Below are positions 1 through 8,854 of a stretch of 64,000 nt of DNA, piece by piece. The position numbers and the translations under genes are program-made. The stretch's first letter is position 1. Each line of letters begins with the position of its first letter. The notes under the pieces are model-generated. The model saw only the letters and a program-made list of their open reading frames with translations, searched no databases and was not told the DNA's origin. The stretch lies in contig NZ_JAMBOY010000001.1 of the NCBI RefSeq assembly GCF_023715885.1, forward strand, positions 1-64,000, in the 5' to 3' direction. This DNA is from Microbacterium hydrocarbonoxydans. GTDB taxonomy: Bacteria; Actinomycetota; Actinomycetes; Actinomycetales; Microbacteriaceae.

Positions 1-78
1 ATCAGCCTCGGCACCGGCGAGCTCCTCGCCGAATACACCCTCGACCCCACCAAGAACTACCAACGAAAAAACGGCTGA
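1..78 (+). pseudogene. IS481-like transposase, C-terminal end only (cut by window edge)
   Basis: An open frame enters from the left edge and ends at TGA 76-78. Its 25 residues include GELLAEYTLDPTKNYQ, which resembles the conserved C-terminus of IS481-family DDE transposases (usually ...GELLRELTLDP-KDYQ...). The catalytic domain lies outside the window, so whether the element is intact cannot be judged. No terminal inverted repeat is recognisable in the next 50 bases. The identification rests on this short tail alone. Confidence 0.55.
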
Positions 79-104
79 ACCCCCGAAACCGGGGGTTCAG
101 CCGT
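71..104 (+). terminator. Rho-independent-type terminator hairpin
   Basis: A perfect 14-bp inverted repeat (71-84 with 91-104, core ggctgaaccccc) encloses a 6-nt loop and overlaps the stop codon of the transposase tail. There is no clear T-run, which is usual for actinobacterial terminators. The symmetry means it could also stop transcription coming from the tRNA-Ser on the other strand. Confidence 0.7.
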
Positions 105-130
105 TCACGATGTCCTGAGACATCACACTG

Positions 131-219
131 CGGAGACGAGGGGATTTGAACCCCTGGTCCCCGTAAGGGGACTCCACCTTAGCAGGGTGGTGCACTAGGC
201 CGGACTATGCGACGTCTCC
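131..219 (-). tRNA. tRNA-Ser (anticodon GCU)
   Basis: On the minus strand the sequence folds as a class II tRNA. The acceptor stem GGAGACG pairs with CGTCTCC, with G as discriminator. The anticodon stem-loop is CCACC-CTGCTAA-GGTGG (anticodon GCT, reading AGC/AGT serine codons). There is a long variable arm (GTCCCC-TTAC-GGGGAC) and a T-loop TTCAAAT. CCA is not encoded. It lies next to a transposase remnant, a common integration neighbourhood. Confidence 0.96.
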
Positions 220-291
220 AGGCATCCGCTCCGTGAAGACCGGATGCACCTAGCCATCGTAACGGATTCCGGGCGGGCGCACGAACCGCGC

Positions 292-1296
292 TCACGACCC
301 CAGGGACGAGGCCCTCGCGACGAGTTCGGGTCGGAAGATCGACTTGGCCGCACCGAGCCCACTCCCCCGCGCACCGGAGAGCAGGAGGTCCACCGCGGTC
401 GACCCGATGAGAGCCGCGGGTTGACGCACGGAACTCAGCGGGATGACGGCTGCCGCTGCGAAGTCGATGTCGTCGTAGCCGATCAGGGCGATGTCCTGCG
501 GCACACGGGCATCACCCGTCATGACGAGGCTCTGCAGCACGCCGAGAGCGAGCAGGTCGTTGGCGGCGAAGACCGCATCGGGTCGCCGGTCGGAAGTCCG
601 ATCCAGGATCTGCCTACCCGCGCGCCGCCCTTCTTCGACTGTGAGCGCGCCGGTCGCGATGAACTCAAGACCCAGACCCGCCTCCCCAGCCACAGACTGC
701 GCGCCGCGGAGCCGATCCGACACCTGGCGCAGCGTCACGGGTCCTCCCACGAATGCGACGCGCCGACGCCCCATCTCGAGCAGGTGCTGCATCGCCACCC
801 GCCCGCCCTCGTTGTCGTCGACGGCGACTGCGGCGAATCGGGCGTCCTGCGATTCGCGGTCGACAAGCACGACCGGTGTGCCGCGCTCCTGTATCCGCTC
901 GAGGCGCGGCACTGATTCGCCGACGGGCGTCACCAGCACTCCAGCGACCCGCTGCTCCTCGAAGAGGTCCAGGTGGCGCGCTTCACGCTCGGCCTTCTCG
1001 TCGCTGTTCGCCACGAGTACCGCGAGTCCGTGAGCATCGGCCCGCTCCTCCGCACCACGCGCGATCTCAGCGAAGAACGGGTTGCGGATGTCGAGTACAA
1101 CGAGGCCGATGGTGCGGCTGCGACCTGCCCGCAGCTGGCGAGCCGCGTCATTGCGGACGAAACCCAGGAGGTCGATCGCCGAATGCACGCGCTGGACGGT
1201 CTCGGCTGACACCTTCTCTGGACGGTTCAGGACGTTCGAGACCGTCCCGACCGAGACGCCCGCTCGTTCGGCGACCTCGCGGATACTGACCGCCAT
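292..1296 (-). CDS. LacI-family transcriptional regulator, probable rhamnose operon repressor
   Basis: This is a 334-residue LacI/GalR protein. Residues 3-26 (SIREVAERAGVSVGTVSNVLN) are the canonical HTH, followed by the hinge helix and, from about residue 60, a periplasmic-binding-protein-like sensor domain (RTIGLVVLDIRNPFFAEIARG, then FAANDLLALGVLQSL near residue 250). ATG 1296 was chosen because GGGAGGG sits just upstream; a longer frame to 1329 would add 11 residues unlike the family. It is divergent from the rhamnose operon, and a perfect 12-bp palindrome lies between them. By context it represses that operon and is relieved by a rhamnose-derived ligand; the effector is inferred. Confidence 0.9.
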   Translation of the reverse strand: MAVSIREVAERAGVSVGTVSNVLNRPEKVSAETVQRVHSAIDLLGFVRNDAARQLRAGRSRTIGLVVLDIRNPFFAEIARGAEERADAHGLAVLVANSDEKAEREARHLDLFEEQRVAGVLVTPVGESVPRLERIQERGTPVVLVDRESQDARFAAVAVDDNEGGRVAMQHLLEMGRRRVAFVGGPVTLRQVSDRLRGAQSVAGEAGLGLEFIATGALTVEEGRRAGRQILDRTSDRRPDAVFAANDLLALGVLQSLVMTGDARVPQDIALIGYDDIDFAAAAVIPLSSVRQPAALIGSTAVDLLLSGARGSGLGAAKSIFRPELVARASSLGS

Positions 1297-1354
1297 GACC
1301 CTCCCGGATTGGATGAAACGACTCAACATCGCACCCTCAGGTTTTCATGCATGC

Positions 1355-1383
1355 TTGACAGCGGTCAACCCATGCCTTAGCTT
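1355..1383 (+). promoter_or_regulatory. Promoter of the rhamnose operon
   Basis: A consensus -35 TTGACA (1355-1360) is followed after 17 bp by TAGCTT (1378-1383), giving a predicted start of transcription near 1390. The ATG of rhaI is at 1441, so the leader is about 50 nt. The LacI-type palindrome lies immediately downstream. Confidence 0.6.
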
Positions 1384-1399
1384 CGTCTCAGAGTCGAAT

Positions 1400-1411
1400 T
1401 GAATCGATTCA
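1400..1411. promoter_or_regulatory. LacI-family operator palindrome
   Basis: TGAATCGATTCA is a perfect 12-bp palindrome with the central CG typical of LacI/GalR operators. It sits about +10 to +21 relative to the predicted start site, where a bound repressor would block the polymerase. It is in the divergent region between the LacI regulator and rhaI. No second copy was found in that region. Confidence 0.65.
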
Positions 1412-1440
1412 TTCTGCACCGCGACGACAAGGTAGTCATC

Positions 1441-2607
1441 ATGAGCATCCTCTCCTCAGCGCACTTCAACACCCTGGAGGCGCAGAGCATCGAACTCCCG
1501 AGCTGGGCGTTCGGGAACTCTGGGACGCGCTTCAAGGTGTTCGGCACCCCCGGAACGCCGCGCGACCCGTGGGAGAAGATCGCCGACGCCGCGCAGGTGC
1601 ACAAGCACACGGCTCTGGCACCCAGGGTCGCCCTGCACATCCCCTGGGACCTCGTCGACTCCTTCTCCGACCTGCGCAAACACGCCGAGGACCACGGGGT
1701 GGAGCTCGGCACCATCAACTCCAACACCTTCCAGGACGACGACTACAAGTTCGGGGCTCTCACCCACGAAGACGCCGCGATCCGCCGCAAGGCGATCGAC
1801 CACCACCTCGCCTGCATCGACGTCATGGATGCCACGGGCAGCCGCGACCTCAAGATCTGGCTGGCCGAAGGCTCGAACTATCCCGGCCAGGCCGACATGC
1901 GCGGACGTCAGGACCGCCTGCATGAGTCGCTCCAGGAGATCTACGCGCAGCTCGGCGACGATCAGCGCCTGGTGCTCGAGTACAAGTTCTTCGAGCCGGC
2001 GTTCTACCACACCGACGTCCCCGACTGGGGAACCTCCTACGCGCAGGTCAGTGCACTCGGCGACAAGGCCATGGTCTGCCTCGACACCGGGCACCATGCA
2101 CCCGGCACCAACATCGAGTTCATCGTGATGCAGCTGCTGCGCCTCGGAAAACTCGGATCGTTCGACTTCAACTCTCGCTTCTACGCCGACGACGACCTCA
2201 TCGTGGGCGCAGCGGACCCGTTCCAGCTGTTCCGCATCCTCTTCGAGGTCGTGCGCGGCGGCGGCCTGAACAACCCCGACGTGGCGTTCATGCTCGACCA
2301 GTGCCACAACATCGAAGACAAGATCCCCGGTCAGATCCGGTCAGTGCTGAACGTGCAGGAGATGACGGCGCGCGCGCTTCTCGTCGACCGCGAGGCGCTG
2401 ACCGCCGCGCAGAAGTCCGGCGACGTCCTCGCCGCGAACGCCATCTTCATGGACGCGTTCTACACGGACGTGCGTTCGGCCCTCGCCGAGTGGCGCGAGG
2501 GCCGTGGCCTTCCCGCCGACCCGATGAAGGCCTACGCCGAGTCGGGATACCAGCAGAAGATCGCCGCCGACCGCGTCGGCGGGGTGCAGGCGGGGTGGGG
2601 CGCATGA
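1441..2607 (+). CDS. rhaI: L-rhamnose isomerase (Pseudomonas stutzeri RhaI type)
   Basis: This 388-residue protein converts L-rhamnose to L-rhamnulose in the cytoplasm, the first catabolic step. It belongs to the xylose-isomerase-like TIM-barrel group rather than the E. coli RhaA group. Recognisable segments are [59 protein letters not shown] and [13 protein letters not shown], which carry the metal-binding Glu/Asp/His of the family. ATG 1441 was chosen (AAGG 10 nt upstream); an in-frame TTG at 1399 would start inside the operator. It is the first gene of the operon, and its stop overlaps the next start (ATGA). Confidence 0.95.
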   Translation: MSILSSAHFNTLEAQSIELPSWAFGNSGTRFKVFGTPGTPRDPWEKIADAAQVHKHTALAPRVALHIPWDLVDSFSDLRKHAEDHGVELGTINSNTFQDDDYKFGALTHEDAAIRRKAIDHHLACIDVMDATGSRDLKIWLAEGSNYPGQADMRGRQDRLHESLQEIYAQLGDDQRLVLEYKFFEPAFYHTDVPDWGTSYAQVSALGDKAMVCLDTGHHAPGTNIEFIVMQLLRLGKLGSFDFNSRFYADDDLIVGAADPFQLFRILFEVVRGGGLNNPDVAFMLDQCHNIEDKIPGQIRSVLNVQEMTARALLVDREALTAAQKSGDVLAANAIFMDAFYTDVRSALAEWREGRGLPADPMKAYAESGYQQKIAADRVGGVQAGWGA

Positions 2608-4130
2608 GCGCGGCATCGACGTCTGATCAGCAGCCGCTCCTCTCACTGCGCGGCGCGGCGAAGACCTTCGGCCCCGTCGTTGCCCTGGCGGACGGCACCG
2701 TCGAGCTGCGCCGCGGCGAGATTCACGCCCTCGTCGGCGAGAACGGCGCCGGCAAGTCCACTCTGGTGAAGATCCTCGCCGGCCTGCACCATCCCGACGC
2801 GGGCGAGTTCCTCGTCGACGGTACGCCGGTCTCGTTCCGCACGGTGGCCGACAGCAAGGCGGCGGGCATCTCGGTGATCTACCAGGAGCCCACGCTCTTC
2901 CCCGACCTCACGGTCGCGGAGAACATCTTCATCGGGCGCCAGCCCCGCGGCCGCCTGGGACTCATCAACCGGTCGGCCATGCGTCGCGCGGCCGAGCGGC
3001 TCTTCGACCGGCTCGGGGTATCGATCGACCCCGACCGCCCCGCCGAGGGACTGTCCATCGCGGACCAGCAGCTCATCGAGATCGCGAAAGCCATCTCGAT
3101 CGATGCCCGTGTCCTCATCATGGACGAACCGACAGCGGCCCTGTCGGGCACCGAGGTCGATCGTCTCTTCGGGGTGGCTCGTGCACTGCGCGACAACGGA
3201 GCCGGCATCCTCTTCATCTCCCACCGCTTCGACGAGATCTTCGCGCTCACGGACCGCATCACGGTCATGCGCGACGGCCGGTACATCCGCACCCACGACA
3301 CGGCCGACGCCACGGTGCCCCAGATCGTCCGCGAGATGGTCGGGCGCGACATCGATCAGCTGTTCCCGAAGGAAGAGGCGCAGATCGGCGGGGTCGTGCT
3401 CGACGTGTCCGGCCTGTCGCGCACAGGCGTCTTCCACGGCATCGATCTCCAGGTGCGGGCGGGAGAGATCGTCGGTCTTGCCGGACTCGTGGGAGCCGGA
3501 CGCACCGAGGTCGCTCGTGCGGTGTTCGGCATCGACCCCTACGATGCGGGCTCCGTCAGCGTGAACGGCGCGCGATTGCGGGGCGGAGACCCCCAGGCCG
3601 CTATCGACGCCGGCATCGGGTTCGTCCCGGAGGACCGTCGCAGACAGGGCCTCGTCATGGACCTGTCGGTCGGACGCAATCTGACCCTCACGCTCCGTCA
3701 CGCTCTCAGTCGCGGCGGTCTGATCGATCGCCGGGCGGAGAGACGAGCCGTCGAGGAATGGTCGACGAGACTGCAGGTGAAGACCGGCTCGCCGGAGTTC
3801 GCGGTCTCGACCCTCTCCGGGGGCAATCAGCAGAAGGTCGTCCTCGCCAAATGGCTGGCGACGGCCCCCCGCCTGCTCATCGTCGACGAACCGACGAGGG
3901 GCATCGACGTCGGCACCAAGGCCGAGGTGCATCGCCTCATCTCCGATCTCGCCGGACGAGGCATCGGGATCCTGATGATCTCTTCCGAGCTGCCCGAGGT
4001 GCTCGGCATGGCGGACCGCGTCGTCGTCATGCGCGAAGGCCGCATCACCGCCCAGATCGCCCGCGCCGACGCGACCCCTGAACGCGTCATGCATGCGGCG
4101 ACCGCCGACACTCTGGAGATGGCCGAATGA
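2604..4130 (+). CDS. Rhamnose ABC transporter, ATP-binding protein (double-cassette, RbsA-like)
   Basis: This 508-residue protein has two fused ABC domains, as in carbohydrate importers of the CUT2 class. The N-terminal cassette has Walker A GENGAGKS (residues 45-52) and Walker [12 protein letters not shown]. The C-terminal cassette has the degenerate P-loop GLVGAGRTE normal for this class, an intact signature LSGGNQQKV and Walker [13 protein letters not shown]. It energises uptake through the two permeases that follow. ATG 2604 overlaps the rhaI stop by 4 nt and the 3' end overlaps the first permease by 4 nt, which suggests translational coupling. Rhamnose specificity is inferred from the operon. 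Confidence 0.93.
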   Translation: MSAASTSDQQPLLSLRGAAKTFGPVVALADGTVELRRGEIHALVGENGAGKSTLVKILAGLHHPDAGEFLVDGTPVSFRTVADSKAAGISVIYQEPTLFPDLTVAENIFIGRQPRGRLGLINRSAMRRAAERLFDRLGVSIDPDRPAEGLSIADQQLIEIAKAISIDARVLIMDEPTAALSGTEVDRLFGVARALRDNGAGILFISHRFDEIFALTDRITVMRDGRYIRTHDTADATVPQIVREMVGRDIDQLFPKEEAQIGGVVLDVSGLSRTGVFHGIDLQVRAGEIVGLAGLVGAGRTEVARAVFGIDPYDAGSVSVNGARLRGGDPQAAIDAGIGFVPEDRRRQGLVMDLSVGRNLTLTLRHALSRGGLIDRRAERRAVEEWSTRLQVKTGSPEFAVSTLSGGNQQKVVLAKWLATAPRLLIVDEPTRGIDVGTKAEVHRLISDLAGRGIGILMISSELPEVLGMADRVVVMREGRITAQIARADATPERVMHAATADTLEMAE

Positions 4131-5158
4131 CCGCCGTAGCCGTCCGCGATGACGCACGACCCACCCGTCGCTCGCCGATCGTCACCGCCCTGCGTCGCCG
4201 CGAGACGCCTGTCGCTGCCGCTCTCGTCGTGCTCGTGCTCGTTACATACGCCGCCAACCCGTTGTTCCTGAGTCAGCAGGGCGTGAAGGACCTGCTGCTG
4301 AACGCCACGATCATGGTGATCCTCGCCGTCGGCCAAGCGATGGTGATCTTCACCCGCAACGTCGACCTCTCCGTCGGATCGATCCTCGGCCTCGTCGCGT
4401 TCCTCACCGGGACGCTGTTCGCGCAGGTCGACGGCATCCCGATCCCGGTGGTGTTCCTCGCGGGCCTGGTACTCGGCGCGGTGCTCGGCGCGATCAACGG
4501 CCTTCTGGTCACCGTCGCCGGGGTGCCTGCCCTGGTGATCACCCTCGGCACTCTGTACGTGTACCGCGGGATCAACAACGCCTGGGCCGGCGGTACGCAG
4601 TACTTCGCGGGAGATCGCCCGGATGCCTTCGGCGCGCTGGCTGTCGACACGCTGCTCGGGTTCCCTCTCATCACTCTCCTCGCACTCGCTGTCGTGATCG
4701 CTGTTGGCATCTACCTGTCAGGGACCCGCTCGGGCAGGGACCTCTATGCGATCGGCTCCGACCCCGACGCCGCCCGGGTCTTCGGCATCCCGGTATCGCG
4801 TCGCGTCATGACAGCGTTCATCGTGAACGGTCTGCTCGCGGGCCTCGCCGGCGTCCTGTACGCGGCTCGCTTCAACTCCGTGGGCGCCACGACCGGCACC
4901 GGCATGGAGCTCGACGTGGTGGCGGCGGCCGTGGTCGGTGGCGTCGCGATCTTCGGTGGCAGCGGCTCTGTGGCCGGTGCCGCGATCGGCGCGGTGCTAC
5001 TCACGACGATCACAAGCGCCCTGACCGCTCTGCGCGTCGACAAGTTCTGGCAGCAGGCCGTGGTCGGCATCCTGATCCTCGCGGCGATCCTCATCGATCG
5101 CATCGCCGCCGTCCGCACCGCACGCAAGCTCCGACTGAGTGAGGCCCGAGATGTCTGA
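4127..5158 (+). CDS. Rhamnose ABC transporter permease 1
   Basis: A 343-residue RbsC/BPD_transp_2-family membrane protein with a cytoplasmic N-terminus of about 25 residues and then roughly eight to ten hydrophobic segments. The family fingerprint around the coupling helix is present ([12 protein letters not shown] near residue 80; [17 protein letters not shown] near residue 205; [24 protein letters not shown] near residue 265). It forms the channel with permease 2. It overlaps the ATPase gene by 4 nt and permease 2 by 8 nt. Confidence 0.92.
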   Translation: MTAVAVRDDARPTRRSPIVTALRRRETPVAAALVVLVLVTYAANPLFLSQQGVKDLLLNATIMVILAVGQAMVIFTRNVDLSVGSILGLVAFLTGTLFAQVDGIPIPVVFLAGLVLGAVLGAINGLLVTVAGVPALVITLGTLYVYRGINNAWAGGTQYFAGDRPDAFGALAVDTLLGFPLITLLALAVVIAVGIYLSGTRSGRDLYAIGSDPDAARVFGIPVSRRVMTAFIVNGLLAGLAGVLYAARFNSVGATTGTGMELDVVAAAVVGGVAIFGGSGSVAGAAIGAVLLTTITSALTALRVDKFWQQAVVGILILAAILIDRIAAVRTARKLRLSEARDV

Positions 5159-6236
5159 GTCCGCACCCACCACCGCCGTGATCGCCGCCGGCGTGCTCGA
5201 GACAGAACCGCACGGGCGCACGGGTCTGACCCGCCTGTTGCTGGGGCGCCCCGCTATCATGATCTATGCGCTGCTCGTGACCGTCGTCGTGGCGATGGTC
5301 TCGATTCCCCGCTTCGCGTCACCGGTGACGACGGGGTTCCTCCTCCTCGACGTCATCCCTGTGCTGCTGATCGCGATGCCGATGACGCTCGTCATCCTGA
5401 CCGGCGAGATCGATCTGTCGGTCGCAAGCACGGCCGGGCTCACCAGCGCCGTGATCGGCGTGCTGTGGCAGGCGGGTCTCGACATCTCGCTCGTCCTCCT
5501 GCTCGGGCTCGTCGTCGGCACCGTCGCAGGCGCCGTGAACGGCGCGCTCGTCGCGTTCGCGGGGCTGCCGTCTCTCGCCGTCACGATCGGCACACTCGCG
5601 CTGTTCCGCGGCCTCGCCCTCGTCGTGATCGGCGACAACGCCGTGGCCGACTTCCCGTCGGAGCTCACCGCGTTCTTCACGTCCAAGCTCGGTGTCACCG
5701 GCATCCCCACCGTGATGATCGGGGTGGCGCTGGTAGTGGTGTTCTTCGCGGTCCTGCTCCACCTCACGCCGTTCGGCCGGGCGCTCCCTGCCATCGGCTT
5801 CAGCAAGGAGGCCGCGCGCTTCGTGGGCATCAAGGTCGCGCAGGCGAAGTTCTGGCTCTTCGTCGGCACGGGCTCCGTGTCCGCGCTCGCCGGCATCTAT
5901 TGGACTCTGCGCTACTCCAGCGCGCGCTCCGACAACGCCAGCGGACTCGAGCTCGCAGTGATCGCAGCCGTCCTCCTCGGCGGGGTATCGATCTTCGGCG
6001 GCCGCGGCACCATCCCCGGTGTCGTCGCCGGCGTGCTGCTGATCGGCGTGGTCAACTACGCGCTCCGCCTCGGCCGCGTCTCGGAGGTCGTGCTCATCAT
6101 CGTCACCGGCTCGCTGCTGATCGCCTCGGTGGTCGCACCGAGCATCGGCCAGTACCTCAGCACCGCGCGCCATGACCGGCGCGTACGCCGACAGCTTCCC
6201 CGCGCCGCCGGCACGGGGCATGTGCGCGCCTCGTAG
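5151..6236 (+). CDS. Rhamnose ABC transporter permease 2
   Basis: A 361-residue second permease of the same family, similar in plan to permease 1 but distinct (GEIDLSVASTAGLTSAVIG near residue 90, GFSKEAARFVGIKVAQAKF near residue 220, AVLLGGVSIFGGRGTIPGVVAG near residue 280). Two different permeases with one fused ATPase is the arrangement of rhizobial RhaSTPQ-type rhamnose importers. ATG 5151 was chosen over GTG 5139 because homologous permeases begin with short polar N-termini; the gene still overlaps permease 1 by 8 nt. The C-terminal arginine-rich tail is cytoplasmic. Confidence 0.9.
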   Translation: MSESAPTTAVIAAGVLETEPHGRTGLTRLLLGRPAIMIYALLVTVVVAMVSIPRFASPVTTGFLLLDVIPVLLIAMPMTLVILTGEIDLSVASTAGLTSAVIGVLWQAGLDISLVLLLGLVVGTVAGAVNGALVAFAGLPSLAVTIGTLALFRGLALVVIGDNAVADFPSELTAFFTSKLGVTGIPTVMIGVALVVVFFAVLLHLTPFGRALPAIGFSKEAARFVGIKVAQAKFWLFVGTGSVSALAGIYWTLRYSSARSDNASGLELAVIAAVLLGGVSIFGGRGTIPGVVAGVLLIGVVNYALRLGRVSEVVLIIVTGSLLIASVVAPSIGQYLSTARHDRRVRRQLPRAAGTGHVRAS

Positions 6237-6261
6237 TGGGCGCACCAGGAAAGGAAGAAAC

Positions 6262-7317
6262 ATGCAGTGGATCCGCACCCGCTCAGGACGACGTTGTCTC
6301 TCGGGCATCGCAGCTCTCACCGGCATCGCGCTGATCGCCACCGGATGCGCCGCCGGCGCGTCGGACGGCGGTGATGGAGGCTCTGGTGCCGACGGTGAAC
6401 AGACCATCACCTTCATCCCGAAGCAGCTCAACAACCCGTACACCGACGTCGTGCTCGGCGGCGGCGAGGACGGCGCGACGGCTGCGGGGTTCGCCGACAG
6501 CCAGGTGGTCGGCCCTCTCGACGCGAGCGCCTCCAGCCAGGTGTCGTTCATCAACGCCGAGACCCAGGCCGGGACGAACGTCATCGTGATCGCCGCGAAC
6601 GACCCCGATGCCGTCTGCCCCGCCCTCGAAGAGGCGCGAACGGGCGGAGCGAAGATCGTCGCCTTCGACTCCGACACGAACCCCGATTGCCGCGACCTCT
6701 TCATCAGCCAGGTCGTCGCGAAGGACGTCGCACTGATCCAGGTCGAACTGATCGCAGAGCAGATCGGCGGCTCGGGTGAGATCGCGATCCTCTCCGCGAC
6801 CGCCAACGCCACGAACCAGAACGAGTGGATCAAGTACATCGAGGAGGAGCTCGAGTCGAACCCCGACTACGCCGACATCACGCTCGTGGCGAAAGTGTAC
6901 GGCGACGACGACGACACGAAGTCCTTCCAGGAGGCGCAGGGTCTGCTGCAGGCGCATCCGAACCTCAAGGGCATCATCTCGCCGACCACGGTCGGCATCG
7001 CGGCGACGGCCCGCTATCTCTCGACCTCGGAGTACAAAGGCAAGGTCGCGCTGACGGGTCTCGGCCTGCCGAACGAGATGCGTCCGTTCGTCAAGGACGG
7101 CACGGTGTCCGAGTTCGCGCTGTGGGACCCGGCTCAGCTGGGCTACGTCGCCGCCTTCGCCGGCAAGGCTCTCGCCGACGGCGACATCACCGGTGCCGAG
7201 GGCGACACGTTCGAGGCAGGCGACCTCGGCGAGCGCGAGGTCGGCGCGGACGGCACAGTCATCGTCGGTCCTCCGACGGTCTTCAACGCCGACAACATCG
7301 ACGACTACGACTTCTAG
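6262..7317 (+). CDS. rhaS: Rhamnose ABC transporter substrate-binding lipoprotein
   Basis: A 351-residue lipoprotein with a type I periplasmic-binding fold (Peripla_BP_4). The N-terminus is basic (MQWIRTRSGRRC), followed by a hydrophobic stretch and a lipobox ending in TGC, so it should be anchored to the outer face of the membrane. KQLNNPYTDVVLGG and the DPDAVCP region are typical of autoinducer/rhamnose-type binding proteins. ATG 6262 is preceded by AAGGAAG at good spacing; the open frame extends upstream to 6172 but lacks a signal there. It captures rhamnose for the two permeases. Confidence 0.92.
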   Translation: MQWIRTRSGRRCLSGIAALTGIALIATGCAAGASDGGDGGSGADGEQTITFIPKQLNNPYTDVVLGGGEDGATAAGFADSQVVGPLDASASSQVSFINAETQAGTNVIVIAANDPDAVCPALEEARTGGAKIVAFDSDTNPDCRDLFISQVVAKDVALIQVELIAEQIGGSGEIAILSATANATNQNEWIKYIEEELESNPDYADITLVAKVYGDDDDTKSFQEAQGLLQAHPNLKGIISPTTVGIAATARYLSTSEYKGKVALTGLGLPNEMRPFVKDGTVSEFALWDPAQLGYVAAFAGKALADGDITGAEGDTFEAGDLGEREVGADGTVIVGPPTVFNADNIDDYDF

Positions 7318-7326
7318 TCGTCACCC

Positions 7327-7354
7327 GCTGCGGCTCTCCGTCGAGAGCCGCAGC
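7327..7354 (+). promoter_or_regulatory. Intercistronic hairpin after rhaS
   Basis: A perfect 12-bp stem (7327-7338 with 7343-7354; gctgcggctctc) closes a CGTC tetraloop 9 nt after the rhaS stop and 55 nt before the next ATG. No T-run follows. Such elements often stabilise the upstream message or partly terminate, giving more binding protein than downstream enzymes. Confidence 0.6.
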
Positions 7355-7408
7355 GGTCCCGTCCGATTTTCTCGCGGCGCGCGACGCGCCTGACCGAAGG
7401 AAGAACCC

Positions 7409-8854
7409 ATGTCGCAGTCCCCGTCATCGGCGCTCGCCGATCTCCTGCCGGCGAAACAGCGCCGCCGGCCTCGCATCGGCCTGGTCGCCGGGGGCCTCGG
7501 CACGTACTGGCCGCAGTTCCCCGGGCTCCTCCCCCAGCTGCAGGAGTCTTCCCGCTACGTCTCGGAGCGATTCCAGGCGATGGATGCCGATGTGGTCGAC
7601 GTCGGCTTCATCTCCGATGCTCAGGAGGGCGCGGCGGCGGGTGAGACGCTGCGCGCCGCAGACTGCGACCTCATCGTCCTGTTCCTCACGACGTATCTGA
7701 CATCCTCCATGGTGCTCCCGATCGCTCAGCGCGCGGGCTCCCCCGTGCTCGTGATCGACCTGCAGCCGACCGAGAAGATGGATCATGCCTCGTTCGACAC
7801 CGGAGCGTGGCTCGCGTATTGCGGGCAGTGCCCCGTCCCCGAGGTCGGCAACGTATTCCGCCGCGCGGGGATCGAGTTCCGATCCGTGTCCGGGTGGCTG
7901 CGTCAAGAATCCGCGTGGGCGCGCATCGAGAGATGGATCAACGCAGCGCACATCCGCGCCGCACTGCGGCACGCCCGCCACGGGCTGATGGGACACCTGT
8001 ACCCGGGGATGCTCGACGTGTCGACCGACCTCACCCTCCTGCCGACGACATTCGGCTCGCACGTCGAGGTACTCGAGTTCGACGACCTGCGCGTGCGGGT
8101 CGATGAGGTCACCGAGACCGAGGTGCGGGAGCGGATGCAACTGGCCACGGAGATCTTCACCCTCGACGAGTCGGTCAAGGACGAGGACTTCGCCTGGGGC
8201 GCACGGGTCTCGGTCGGCCTCGACCGACTGGTCGACGATCTTGAACTCGATTCGCTCGCGTACTACCACCGCGGGTGGGGCGGTGAGCTGCACGAGCGGC
8301 TCGGCGCAGGCATGATCCTCGGCGCCTCCCTCCTCACCGCGCGCGGCATCCCCGCGACCGGCGAGTACGAACTCCGCACCACGGTCGCGCAGCTCGCCAC
8401 GCAGGTCATCGGCGCCGGAGGATCGTTCTGCGAGATCCAGGCCCTGAACTTCGACGACGGCGTGGTGGAGATGGGACACGACGGCCCGGCACACCTTGCC
8501 GTGTCGAGCCGCGATCCGCTCCTCCGCGGCCTCGGGGTATATCACGGCAAGCGCGGTTGGGGGGTGTCCGTCGAGTTCGACGTGCAGCCCGGCCCCGTGA
8601 CGCTGCTCGGCCTCGGGCAGGACCGCGACGGATCGCTGTCGTTCGTCGCCTCGACCGGCACCGTCGTATCCGGCCCGCTGCTGGAGATCGGTAACACGAC
8701 GAGCCGGGTTGACTTCGGCAGGGATCCGGGAGAGTGGGTCGACGCCTGGTCGGCCACCGGCATCGGCCACCACTGGTCGCTCTCCATCGGAGCGCGGGTC
8801 GAGGACTACCGCGCGGCAGCGTCGCTGCTCGGCATCGACTTTCGGGAGGTGTGA
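7409..8854 (+). CDS. L-fucose/L-arabinose isomerase family protein
   Basis: A 481-residue protein of the AraA fold. After PRIGLVAGGLGTYWPQFPG it has the Rossmann-like N-terminal domains and a C-terminal sugar-isomerase domain. Candidate catalytic and metal residues are present: Glu in ATGEYELRT (near residue 315), Glu/His in VVEMGHDGPAH (near residue 355), and GHHWSLS near residue 450, equivalent to GHHTVFS of E. coli AraA. GAAGGAAG precedes the ATG. The operon already encodes a rhamnose isomerase, so the role of this one is not obvious; a related sugar such as L-fucose, L-lyxose or L-arabinose is possible. The stop shares one base with the next ATG. Confidence 0.8.
   Translation: MSQSPSSALADLLPAKQRRRPRIGLVAGGLGTYWPQFPGLLPQLQESSRYVSERFQAMDADVVDVGFISDAQEGAAAGETLRAADCDLIVLFLTTYLTSSMVLPIAQRAGSPVLVIDLQPTEKMDHASFDTGAWLAYCGQCPVPEVGNVFRRAGIEFRSVSGWLRQESAWARIERWINAAHIRAALRHARHGLMGHLYPGMLDVSTDLTLLPTTFGSHVEVLEFDDLRVRVDEVTETEVRERMQLATEIFTLDESVKDEDFAWGARVSVGLDRLVDDLELDSLAYYHRGWGGELHERLGAGMILGASLLTARGIPATGEYELRTTVAQLATQVIGAGGSFCEIQALNFDDGVVEMGHDGPAHLAVSSRDPLLRGLGVYHGKRGWGVSVEFDVQPGPVTLLGLGQDRDGSLSFVASTGTVVSGPLLEIGNTTSRVDFGRDPGEWVDAWSATGIGHHWSLSIGARVEDYRAAASLLGIDFREV

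Noticed and set aside
1399-1440. TTG start for rhaI at 1399
   Set aside because: It would begin inside the LacI operator and close to the expected transcription start; ATG 1441 matches the family N-terminus.
5319-6839. A minus-strand frame of 506 codons opposite permease 2 and rhaS
   Set aside because: Complement of well-supported coding sequence; composition typical of a shadow.
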